Shown here piece after piece: positions 54,188-64,000 of a DNA stretch of 64,000 nt. The position numbers and the translations under genes were made by a program. The stretch is taken from the NCBI GenBank assembly GCA_014607495.2, contig CP053167.1, forward strand, positions 11,532,001 through 11,596,000, read 5' to 3'. This DNA is from Carposina sasakii. Taxonomy: Eukaryota > Arthropoda > Insecta > Lepidoptera > Carposinidae. How positions within the stretch are numbered: position 1 is the first letter of the stretch; each line of letters opens with the position of its first letter. The notes beneath the pieces were generated by a model. That model worked only from the letters and a program-made list of their open reading frames with translations, searched no databases and was not told the origin of the DNA.

Positions 54188-54425
54188 CGCGTGGTGCCGG
54201 CAGAGTAGAGTTTGTACCACCCGTGTGTATCTTACAAGGCGATGGGTTTCCGGAAGGTGGGCAGCGGCACCTCCCGTATTGACAACATAGTCCGAAAATC
54301 ACACTGCGATCAGCAACCCGCCTGCCCATCGTGATGACTATGTGCTAAACCCCCCTGTGGTAGTAGCCTTGTGGCGTGCCCTGGGGGAGGCCTACGTCCA
54401 GCAGTGGACTGCAATGGGCTGAAGA
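54188..54425 (+). repeat. Repeat R (RTE-type tail), long copy
   Basis: GTGGTGCCGGCAGAGTAGAG ... CTCCCGTATTGACAACATAG ... CAGCAGTGGACTGCAATGGG. This is the best uninterrupted match for the copy broken at 35957/37373. Confidence 0.8.
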
Positions 54426-54429
54426 CGAA

Positions 54430-54502
54430 AACGGTGACGCTAAATATGGCCGTCACCGTGGCGACCCTTTTGGCTACCCCATTTTGGGAACAGCCGTATG
54501 TA
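54430..54502 (-). repeat. Dispersed repeat G, inverted
   Basis: Complement of ACGGCTGTTCCCAAAATGGG followed by GTAGCC. A GGTGACG...CGTCACC stem precedes it. Confidence 0.45.
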
Positions 54503-54507
54503 ATATA

Positions 54508-55089
54508 CAGCGTGTCCGGGGTAGAGTTAGCAATAGTTTAAGGGCGCGTTGTACACTTCATTTTATCGATAAAAACCTTCATGTGGGGTCTAACTGCCCT
54601 CTTTTAGAAATGACAGCTATTTTAAATTTAAAAGGTCTAACAAGTAAAAAAAAACTGTGTTTGAAAGGTAATAGTATGGTCTATCAATCAAATTAGAAAA
54701 AAAACATATGGTACTTAACAGTAATGCCACATAAAAAAAAATAAGACGTAGATTTTTGTCCCAAATTTGTCTGTTTCTTTTTCTTATTACGTAACATTCT
54801 ATGAAAACTAGCCCGTTAATGTGCATTTTTGTAAATTACAGAAACTTATTAATAACACCTACAAAACAACGCCTAATTTATTGCTCTAAGTCACATAGTT
54901 TTGAATTTATTGTTATGTATTTGAAATTGACCCTTGCGCGAGCGCTTATAGTCCGTCACTCAGGTACCGCTACTCAGGTACTCAGATAAAAGTAAGCAGT
55001 AAACCCCCATATGGGGGTGTTTTTATTGATAAAATGAAGTGTACAATACGCCCTTAAAATATATTGCTAACTCTATCCCGGACGCACTG
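54508..55089. mobile_element. TA-flanked foldback element with about 75-bp inverted ends (582 bp)
   Basis: CAGCGTGTCCGGGGTAGAGT...TAGCAATA...GGGCGCGTTGTACACTTCAT and its diverged complement at the right end, next to TA at 54506-54507 and 55090-55091. A third TA-MITE family in this window. No transposase frame. Confidence 0.8.
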
Positions 55090-55093
55090 TATA

Positions 55094-55275
55094 CATGGTG
55101 ATTTTTGGTCGTCAACGTTCCCGAAAACTACGGAATCTCCCCATCATCACGATTATTTTTCTCCATGGAAGCACAAAAAATCATCGTTTCCCAGCATTTT
55201 TTTGGCATAAACTTACTTTATTTGATGTATAGAGTACGTACCCTTCGTTAAGGGTGGCAACGAAAAAACACCCTG
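55094..55275 (+). mobile_element. TA-MITE family A, internally deleted (182 bp)
   Basis: CATGGTGATTTTTGGTCGTC to the CACCCTG end next to TA. It starts four bases after the preceding element, so two TA-MITEs sit side by side. Confidence 0.85.
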
Positions 55276-57867
55276 TATGTATGTTATGTATTTTTCTATT
55301 GACTTTTCCATTGTATAACTACAATATAAAATTATGTCTATTATCTACTTTATTTATACTATTGCCATATAAGAAAGTATGTGTATATTTATAACATTTA
55401 TAGGTACTTGTCGCTAATAAATAAGTAGTATTCACTCTCTCTTATTTTATAGGCATTTAAGAGTTGTACAATGAAAAATTACTTTTTATTTTACAGCCTG
55501 CGAAATTACCGTAACAATTACTAAATATTGGAAATTGTTTTATTGACGCATATTTAAGAGAATACTGAATAGACGTCTCTATATAATATTTTAAATCGTT
55601 ATATAAATTGAATTTAAGAGATATTATAAACTTCTATATAAAATGAAAACGTTTTATTTAATTTGTGTGACACTGTCTGCTTCAGGCAAACTGAATATAA
55701 TTTCAGTAGGTAGGTTGTATCAAAACCATTAAAAGATGTGTCTGGGCGATATGTAAGAATAGGTAGGTATATTAAAGAATATCAACTTATCCCAGAGAAA
55801 TAGCTATAAGTACTTATAATAATTTCTAACCTGACACCACTACTAGAAGAAAACGTTATTGATTTCGTGTCGTTCGTCCACATGTTTAGGATGTAAAAAC
55901 CAGGCAACAAAAATGGCAAAGTCTTACATAGATAGTATTGCATATTCGTAGTAGCTGCCGAAAGTACCCACACCGCAGACAGGGCGAGGCAATCTAGACG
56001 TGCCTAAACAAACTGCAAGCGCATGTTATTGCTGCAGCCCGGGAATTGCATTGTGCTACCCACGTCATAATTCCCCTATTGAAAAAGCTTTATAGTGGCT
56101 GAAAACACTGAATTTTCTAGTATGTACGTACGACCTGTTTTCATTTTATGGCCAGAACTTTAATCAAACTTTGTCTAGTAATTAGGCAGATTTGTTAACA
56201 CATAGTTTTACATCTTACGTTTATTTATGTGGGTACAAGTTAGCATTGCCAACATGGATCAAAAGATTTCACCCCCAAAAGGAGAGTCGTAATCGAAAAT
56301 AAACGTATAAACAGAAATGTTATTAACTGGCCGCTAAACAAACAAATTCCAAGCATTAGGCAATGAAAGTAAAGTAATGTAGTTTTCATTACATTCCTTT
56401 TGAAGGCATGTTTTAACTGTGCGCGACTGACAGTCGCCATCTTGGCGGCCATCTTTGATCCCAGTTTCAGCGTTGACGGACATTTATAGTGGGGTGGTAA
56501 AAATATAAATCTTTTTTAAACTTACAGTAGTAATACATATTTGGTAGTTGAAATACGAAGGTATTGATGTTGTTGAGCGTCTAATATTTTAGGGTGTACC
56601 TTTTAAGTATGCTTATACATATAGGTATGTAAACGTAGGCATTCCTTTAAATATTGTATTTAGTTTAATTTAATTTGTGGTAGATATACAGATAGACGCG
56701 AGCAGACAATCTTGAATGTAAGAAATAAGAAAATAGGTGGTAGATAGACTATTTTCGTTTGTTTATGATTTCCTTCAGTATTGTGAAAGCAACACGTGGG
56801 TGGTTAAATTTTATTTTATTATTCATGTTTCCATATTCGCTTAAGTTTTAGATTCCCATGAAAACAAACATTAAAACATTAACCTTTTACATAAACTTGT
56901 TTATAGTAAGTATAATTTTAATATATTTGATAGAAAAGCATGGTGTTTGTGAATATTTATCAGTTATTTTATGACTAATACAAACCTACGTAAATAGTTA
57001 CAAATAAAGAACTGTTGTATATTTATTCAACTGTATGGGCTGTAACAAACATTGTATGACATCAGTTTTTCAGTTTTCATTGTCAACCGACTGAACAAAC
57101 TGTGGCTTTCAGGATAACCTTTAGAAATAAGGGGGCTTACTTAGATAACGTAAATTACTAATATCGACGTTCGCAAAGTTATCGAAACATTTCCTCCAAT
57201 ACGAACCCTTGATTTAGGTCGTTCGTTACGTTGAGGCCTGTATAGTCGTGAATAACCTTAGCCGTACTGTTTTTTTTAACTGTATAAATAAATAAATAAT
57301 AACGAAGTGTAACCGCTCTTACCTGTACCTACTCTCTTACCTGTATACCGACCAAAAAGTGATGTGAAAAAAACCGACAGGTTTATAAAGGGCCTTAAAA
57401 GTTGTGTTTATGAAATAATTTTAATTTACACAGAATTTTAATGTAGGTAAGTACATACATACCTTGTTAGTGAGTAATATGTACCTACATTGTTTGAACT
57501 TATTAATTCAGGTATTCGTGAAAATATTTGTAATGTATGTAACAGCGTGTAATTGGTAATGTTTCAGACGCATAAATTATGAAAATCAAACATTTAGATT
57601 ATGCTAATTCAAAACACGCAATTTTATTCTTTTGTCTGTGGACAAAATTTTGTGTGTATTCGTATCTCGTTCTCGATGTAATTCGTAATTATTTAAAATC
57701 CATGTTTAAGTAGGAAAACTGAAACTTAATAAATTAAAATATACGAGTATACTTATTAAACAAAAGAGAATACCTTAGTAGGTCTAAGGTAGCGCATCTT
57801 CGTATTAACTGTAGGTATCCTGGAAAATCAATTAGATTAGGTTGTATGTGCTCAATGTGCTAGAGGA
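55276..57867. other. Long non-coding stretch
   Basis: AT-rich. 56431-56457 has two closely spaced GCCATCTT words (YY1/Pho-like). No exon supported. Confidence 0.4.
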
Positions 57868-58030
57868 TAATGTGCATTTATGCAGAAAAACGCAGTCTAT
57901 TTACTCAACTTTGGACCCTAATATTTTAGAAACCAGACACTTCCCAGGTATGCTTCCATGGAGAAAAATGATCGTGATGATGAGGAAATTCCACAGTTTT
58001 AGGGAACGTTGACGACCAAAAATCACCCTG
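57868..58030 (-). mobile_element. TA-MITE family A, one half
   Basis: TTTATGCAGAAAAACGCAGT, then TATTTACTCAACTTTGGACC, to the complement of CAGGGTGATTTTTGGTCGTC next to TA. Confidence 0.8.
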
Positions 58031-59549
58031 TATAGACAGAATTTGTAAGATAGATAGTCTGTGGGCTAGTTTCATAGCATTGGTATATCCTGTATAGCTC
58101 GCCTGGCACACGGGTGTTTGTCTGTCTGTCTGTCTGTACCTCACATTGTTTGTTCCCAGACTGCACGGCTGCAGACCTTATGAATCACTAATTTATACCA
58201 CCAGACGCTCATGTATGTTTACACTATAAAACTGCATTTTATTTCTGAACTTATATAAAATGTTTTTCGATGTCTTACATTATGTAAGTAGACTTAATTT
58301 TATTTTATTTTTACGATTTGTTAATTTGGTGTTAGTAGCGACCACGACTTTATCCGTTTAGTTTCCGGCATTTCCGCAAATCCTTTCATGACAAAAGACA
58401 CACTCTCCAAGTTTCAGAGCACTAAAATTAGCAGTTAAGGCGCCACAGTGCTCAATAATAAATTCCAAAACGACCAGACTGAGGAAAGTATATTTCCATA
58501 AAAATATGAGCGAAGACTAGACTTAAACTAAAAGAACGTAAGCGATAAAACATATTCTTGTGTTCTAGTGAAAAACTACACATTATTTTTAAAAAGTGTA
58601 AGTACTACATGTTTTTAGAGTGTTTTAGGACAAGTCTATTGATATAAAATTCGAGGATTAATTCGCTCAGGTTTGCCTGTAAAATGAACAAATCGGATTT
58701 AAAAGTGGTATCTTTAACATATGCTGCATCTACAAAAAGTAAGACAATATAATGAAGAATTTGATTATAAAATATAGATTTTCTATAGTTTTGTAATAGC
58801 TGAGAAAAACCGACGTAACTAACACCAATTTCACCAATTCGTTGTCTTAAGGCTATGCGTTGTTCCTTCCATCAGTCATTTTAGATAAAGTGCATAACAT
58901 AGATTCAGATCTACAGCTGATCTCTACCAACAATATATGTAATTTCATATTTAAGATGGAGGACGTAACTTATTAGGCTACTTACTCTAAACACGGCTAC
59001 AAGACTTGGCCAATTTGTCACTTTAATATCCTACTAAGAAAAAACGACATGCAAGCATTAGAAATAATGACCCCTATTACCATTGAACAAGATCCTTGTT
59101 ACACCGCACATTTTGCAGCAGGCAACAAAGATTCTCATGTAGTTTGCTATTAAATTTCACAAAAAGTATACGTGGAAACGTTGCCTAATGTACACGGTTT
59201 ACGAGATCTCTAAGCATTCTATCATTTGAACTACTTACAAATTAGTGTCTACTTTTCCCGATGTCGCCACTGTCCATTTGAAATATTTTATTTATTATGG
59301 ACTGTTGTAGTTCTGATGAACATCCGCAGGTAGTGTTAATCTTAGCATTTCGTTAATACCCTCCTATATTAGACGAGGATCGCTCGAAATGTAAGGATTA
59401 GTAGTTCCAAGTAAAATGTCGAGGAATTCATATTGGAGACGGTTTTGATCATTTTGTTGTGAACTGAAATTATTAATATGAAGGATTGGGAATAAAGCTC
59501 CGTCAAAGCGCATACAGAAGTTTAATTTTATAGGTATTTATGTACAGAA
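58031..59549. other. Non-coding, with a (TGTC)n run
   Basis: 58118-58137 is (TGTC)n. Otherwise AT-rich with no supported gene. Confidence 0.4.
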
Positions 59550-59945
59550 AGGATTCATCATCGTCAGCCTATTGCAGTCCACTGCTGGACGTAGCCTCCC
59601 CCAGTGTACGCCACATGGCTCGATCTCCCGTTTTTGACTTCCAGTCACTACCAGCCGTTCTCTTTAAGTCATCGGTCCATCTAGCCGAAGGGTGCCCAAC
59701 GCTATGCTTGCCGAGACGCGGTCTCCATTCGAGAACTCCACCGTCCATCGGTTCTACGACAGATATGGCCGGCCCACTGCCACTTCACATTTCGAGACTA
59801 TGTCTGTCACTTTGGTCTTCTGCCGGATAATCTCGATTCGGACTTTGTCCATTCGCGAGATTCCGAGCATTGACCTTTCCATAGCTCTCTGAGTGATATG
59901 CAATCGATGAGCCAGCCCTACCGTCAGGTTCCGCGTCTTACACCA
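59550..59945 (-). pseudogene. 3' end of an RTE-type LINE: RT C-terminus plus tail, broken
   Basis: Read on the minus strand, the coding end AHRLHITQRAMERSMLGIS leads through DKVRIEIIRQKTKVTDIVSK, the typical C-terminal region of RTE-type (endonuclease-reverse transcriptase) proteins. The frame is then lost: a stop follows VAVGRPYLS, where AGHI-type sequence is expected, and another occurs further on. The reading passes without a gap into the repeat R tail CAGCAGTGGACTGCAATAGG plus CTGACGATGATGAA. This copy therefore shows that repeat R is an RTE 3' end. The upstream RT is missing, cut near 59945. Confidence 0.8.
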
Positions 59946-61143
59946 CGTTCCACAGAAAGGATTATTATTTTAAAATTTCTGGAATTAGCATTAATCATAG
60001 GTTCTAGAGAACCTTATTAAATACCATAAATTATTAATACTTCCTGGTCACTATCATTAGAAGATTTAGTAGAGATACTTTAAATAAGCTCTAATTGAAA
60101 TCCGTGTCGGCTTGCACCAATAGTCGAGTAAGCGATGTGTGACCACTTAACGACACAATATGCAGGATGCGGGATCCTCTCTCCGCTATTTAAAATAACT
60201 TCCCTTTTCAATAATATAACCAGCGCTGGACGTGGTTTGAAAGTTATGAATTAATAAGGTGTTGTTTTTAATGATAAACGTAACCCTATTACCTAATATA
60301 ACTTCTTTTATCTCTAGAATGAAAATACACACGTGAAATTCATTCCAAATATTTAATATCCGTGCATTTAGAGGTAGGTAATATTACAATAAATAATGAA
60401 AAACTTTTTCCCCGGTGCAACCCTGCCTGGGCACAACAAACCTAGATCGTGTAATATTATTTATTAAGTATAGCTTTTTTACGAGCTTAATTACCATCTT
60501 GCTTGGCTCAAATTAAAACTAACATTTTAATCAAAGAAATCAGTCAGTCGAGTGCCCTCCAGTGAAAAAATACCGGCGTTAGTACATATCAAACATTAAT
60601 TTTAGCAATATGCGACACAATTACAAAACAGGACACATGCGAGTCAATGTTCTTTTAACTAAAATATAAAAAAATAACACACTGCCATATATCATCCAGA
60701 TATACCGTACCTAAACACACTGCGCGCGCGCATTATCCGCGCTTCACGCTCGGTTACCGAGAGGAAGTGGGCTGCGCGCGCGCACCTGAGTCGGGAATAG
60801 CGGGATATGAATGGGGTAGTACTTTTTAATGTACTGTTTTATTTTAAACTTGTATATGTTTGAACCATAGACTTAGGAAATCTCTTTTCTCTATAGTTTG
60901 AACGCTGATTTGATTTGGCTAAACAACGCTATGAGAATAAAACCATCCAATAACTGTACCCTATTCGGTGAATTAAACATTCAATATTAGGTAATGAATT
61001 TTAAATTAAATTCAATCTATTTATAATGCATTACTGATTATCTAGGTACATGAACTATAGAAAATAACCAAAATCTAAATTTTCCGGAAAAGGAGGAATT
61101 TTCCCTGAACAGTTTAACCATCATCATAACATTTAACTATCAT
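59946..61143. other. Non-coding stretch with a CpG-rich patch
   Basis: 60718-60785 contains two TGCGCGCGCGC blocks about 50 bases apart in inverted context (TGCGCGCGCGCATT, GCTGCGCGCGCGCACC). Otherwise AT-rich. Confidence 0.4.
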
Positions 61144-61378
61144 TGACGGCCGATTGGTCTAGTAGGTAGTGACCCTGCCTGCGATGCCATAGGTCCTGGG
61201 TTCGAATCCCGGTAGGTGCAAACATTGATATGATGAATATCGATGTTTGTTTCCGAGTCATGGATGTTTCTATACTTATCTATGTATTTATATACCGTTG
61301 CTTAGTACCCACGACACAAGACCTTAGGGATCTTAGTGTGGGACTAGGTTAATGTGTTGTGTAGTGTGTGAATAGAAA
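61144..61378 (+). repeat. tRNA-derived SINE, best copy
   Basis: Head GACGGCCGATTGGTCTAGTA (A-box region) and GGTTCGAATCCCGG (B-box). The body ATCGATGTTTGTTTCCGAGT, ACCTTAGGGATCTTAGTGTG ends in GTGTGAATAG plus an A-run. The polymerase III promoter boxes are intact here. Confidence 0.85.
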
Positions 61379-62662
61379 AAAAAATATAAAAAAAATCTGT
61401 CTCTGGTCTGTTAAACATGCTGTACCCTGCAGGTCTGGCTACTTTACAGGACATGTTGGTAAATTTTACAGTCCTTGAGTGTAACATGAGCATTAAAGCT
61501 CATTATTACACTCTCATATGGTCCAATATTCTCAAAATCTTGGAGATTTCAGTGAGGAGCAGGGTGAAAGATTTCACCAAGACATAGGGGTAATGAAAGA
61601 CTGATATCAAGGAAGATGGGATACCCATATGACATCAGATTACTGCTGAAATCTTTGTCGGGGTCTTAGACAGGCGTCTCATCCGAGAAAGTCTTTTAAG
61701 AAACAAAATTGTTCAGATTAAAATTAATTAACTAAAATAAACTGCGTAAAAATGTATTGATTATTTAATTTTCAAAAGCAGGGTGTAATTTTAAAATGAG
61801 AGCTGATAGAAAAAAACGTATGCTAAAATCATAATTAGCCCCCTTAATTTAACCAAAAACCATTAACAAAAGCCTGGAAACTTTTTCAGTGTTGAGCAGT
61901 GTAATCAATTATACGACAGGACATTAATACATTAATTTATTACCGGTGGTGAGGAATCCTTGCGCTTTGTTTCTTTGCGATGAAGTGCAATGACAGCAAC
62001 ACATTCGCGCTCGTTTTGCGCGTGGAGATGATTTACTGTGAGTGATTAGGACTGAAGTAGCTTGAAATCTCTACAGAAATATACCTAAATAGATATAAAC
62101 ATACGTAGAAAATACCTAGGTATCTATAGAGTGGTTTCATGGCACTTGCTTGTAAGGTATTTACTTGATTATGGTGTTTTCGGAGAGCCTTTGTGACACT
62201 GAGCGCAAACATTGTCACAATATATTAAATTAATGAAGTCGTAAAATATTCAGGAGCGAGGTAGAAAATACATTAGTTATAGTAAGTTATAGTATATATA
62301 CACAATATACTTTGAAGTGAAGATATAGCCAATAAAGTGGATGTCCTTAGTAACTCAATGCGGCCTGTTTGTTGTCCGTTTGATTGTTTCAATATATGTA
62401 CACACAGTACACATCTTTACACACTGGCGGTTCAAATAGAAGCCTTCTTGGAAAGTATAATATGATACAGTAAGCAAGTTTACTTTATAAAGATAAACTG
62501 CAGGCTTTTTTACGTAAACAAGATCATAAAGTAGTCGTTACTTCCGGGACCAGTTGTCGATCCAGGTCATTATAAAACCGTCAGTTTTCAGAACTATTGT
62601 ATATTCAGGTTGTACAAGATTCAGAAGAAGAAAAGTAAAGTTATTGTCATTTCGGTGAATTA
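61379..62662. other. Non-coding, nothing recognised
   Basis: AT-rich sequence. Confidence 0.4.
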
Positions 62663-62664
62663 TA

Positions 62665-62924
62665 CAGGGTGTAACAGAAAGGGTATGTTAAGCGAAAAGC
62701 TATGTAAATAGCCCACTATTGAGAACCTATTTCCAAAATTTTAGACTCAAAATCACATGTTTATTTCTCAAGATTGTATGAAAATTCCTGAGTTGTTTAG
62801 GAATTTTCCATACTATCTGGAAAAATAAAGATGTGATTTCGAGTCTGAAATTTTGTGAGTAGGTTCCTTTTAGCGGGCTATTTACATAGATTTTCGCTTA
62901 ACATACCCTTTTTGTTACACCCTG
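62665..62924. mobile_element. TA-MITE family B, full length (260 bp)
   Basis: CAGGGTGTAACAGAAAGGGT and its complement at the other end, flanked by TA (62663-62664 and 62925-62926). The arms pair well into the element. Confidence 0.85.
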
Positions 62925-63147
62925 TATAGGGCTTATTATCATAACATCCTGTCCTAAACTGCAGGGCAAAGTAAAACGATATAAATTTACGGAAATAACA
63001 TGTTATTCTTGTATAATTATACTTCGTATAATCCAGATGAATAATGTTAAGAGTTGATAAAAAGCGTATGTTACTGCTACTAATAACAAAATGTCTTATA
63101 TGTGGTAAGTAGATATTATAAATGTTACTAGACTGTGGATAAAACAA
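62925..63147. other. Non-coding, nothing recognised
   Basis: AT-rich sequence. Confidence 0.4.
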
Positions 63148-63218
63148 GAGATCGAGCCTTATGGCGTGCTCTAGGGGAGACCTATGTCCAGCAGTGGACT
63201 GCAATAGGCTGATGATGA
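63148..63218 (+). repeat. Repeat R, short 5'-truncated tail
   Basis: GAGATCGAGCCTTATGGCGT ... CAGCAGTGGACTGCAATAGG with a GATGATGAT end, matching the tail of the RTE fragment at 59550. Confidence 0.75.
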
Positions 63219-64000
63219 TACTAGACTCTTCTGTAACATAGAGGTAAAAAATGTCTTTAAATGTTATTCCTTTATGTTTTTTATTCTTATTATAATTATA
63301 TTATATTCGCTACATAATGCTAAATACTTAAAAAACTTTTCAAGGATCCAGTGAACGAAAATGTGATATACAATAGTTTAACAGTACCTAATTGGAACTG
63401 TTATTATTACGGTATCCATACACGTGCTATACGAGGTCAATAATCTAGAGAATTATGCACATATTATGCACAAGACACGGACGTATTAAATACGGTAGAG
63501 CTGATGATATGGATGGTAACTACGGACGACGACGATGGTCCAAGCCCAAAGTTCCTATACAAAACAACATAACCAAAATTAACCAAATCCAAAATTCTTT
63601 AGTCTAACTGAATGGTTTTAGTTGGCCCATTCTCAGTCAAATGTTTATTTTTTCGTGTAAATTATCTTTGTCAGCATCACTGATCCACTAATGATCAACA
63701 ACGAATATTTTCAAACGTTCATCTCGCCTTGTCATGACGACTTATTCCTTGTTATTACAAAATAATTTACAGATATCCTATACTACATCTGCCAAATGTT
63801 TTTTTATTTATTTGTAATAACACCGCTTGGGTCCTTCCTTCGTGATTGATTCTATATCGCACCGCGCTACCAATGTAACCGATACAAGACCAGAGAAAGC
63901 AGACAGACAGACAGACAACGAGAGATCAGGTTACTGGACCAATGAGGAATTTCTGTTTACCAATACTAGATTTAACTAACTAGATATGGTATAAATTTAT
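63219..64000. other. Non-coding, with a (GACA)n run
   Basis: 63899-63918 is (GACA)n. No gene supported. Confidence 0.4.

Noticed and set aside
1..64000. High frequency of TAGGTA/TACCTA words as further excision scars
   Set aside because: Abundant by eye, but expected counts for a 6-mer are also high here. Not counted reliably, so not claimed.

Overview
The window looks like non-coding, repeat-rich nuclear DNA of a moth or butterfly (Lepidoptera). The base composition is AT-rich. Helitron-like copies with the CCACGCGGACGGAGTCGC core and a CTAGT end are common, as are RTE-type 3' tails (CAGCAGTGGACTGCAATAGG), tRNA-derived SINEs and TA-flanked MITEs. Only one stretch reads as an ordinary host gene: two spliced exons on the minus strand at 5782-5950 and 4828-5034. 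They join in phase and encode 124 complete residues of an internal part of a protein I cannot name with confidence (possibly GAS2-like at its end). The rest is intron, intergenic DNA or mobile elements.

Layout. 1-999: 5' end of a minus-strand Ty3/Gypsy-type LTR retrotransposon (LTR, tRNA-Ser primer site, gag with zinc knuckles) running off the left edge. 1000-10500: host exons among MITEs, Helitrons and a tandem-duplicated RTE tail. 10501-15439: a complete DIRS-type tyrosine-recombinase retroelement on the minus strand, with both ends, an internal complementary region, a spliced gag, a damaged and internally deleted reverse transcriptase, RNase H and an open recombinase frame. 15440-30487: scattered repeats and a few CpG-rich patches. 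30488-32778: a three-level nest, namely a TA-MITE holding a palindromic hAT element (566-bp arms, 8-bp target duplication), which holds a solo LTR (4-bp duplication). 35250-35700: a Penelope-like fragment with a possible hammerhead ribozyme and a perfect-hairpin MITE. 35893-37517: a 5'-truncated non-LTR retrotransposon that landed inside an RTE-tail repeat. 49507-53459: another TA-MITE, split by a 5'-truncated Jockey-type LINE with an intact 820-codon ORF2 fragment and a 13-bp target duplication, and by a Helitron. 53460-64000: more MITEs, a broken RTE coding end and a SINE.

The most interesting signals are: the DIRS element, whose gag appears to carry a 617-bp intron holding four near-identical 115-bp tandem repeats; the palindromic hAT element, which would form long double-stranded RNA if transcribed; a candidate hammerhead ribozyme; and a strongly over-represented 10-mer, ATACGAGTAT. 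One copy of that 10-mer, compared with sister MITE copies, appears as a TA-CGAG-TA insertion, suggesting that many are excision scars of a TA-targeting transposon. No CRISPR arrays, rRNA genes, bacterial operons or intact tRNA genes were seen.
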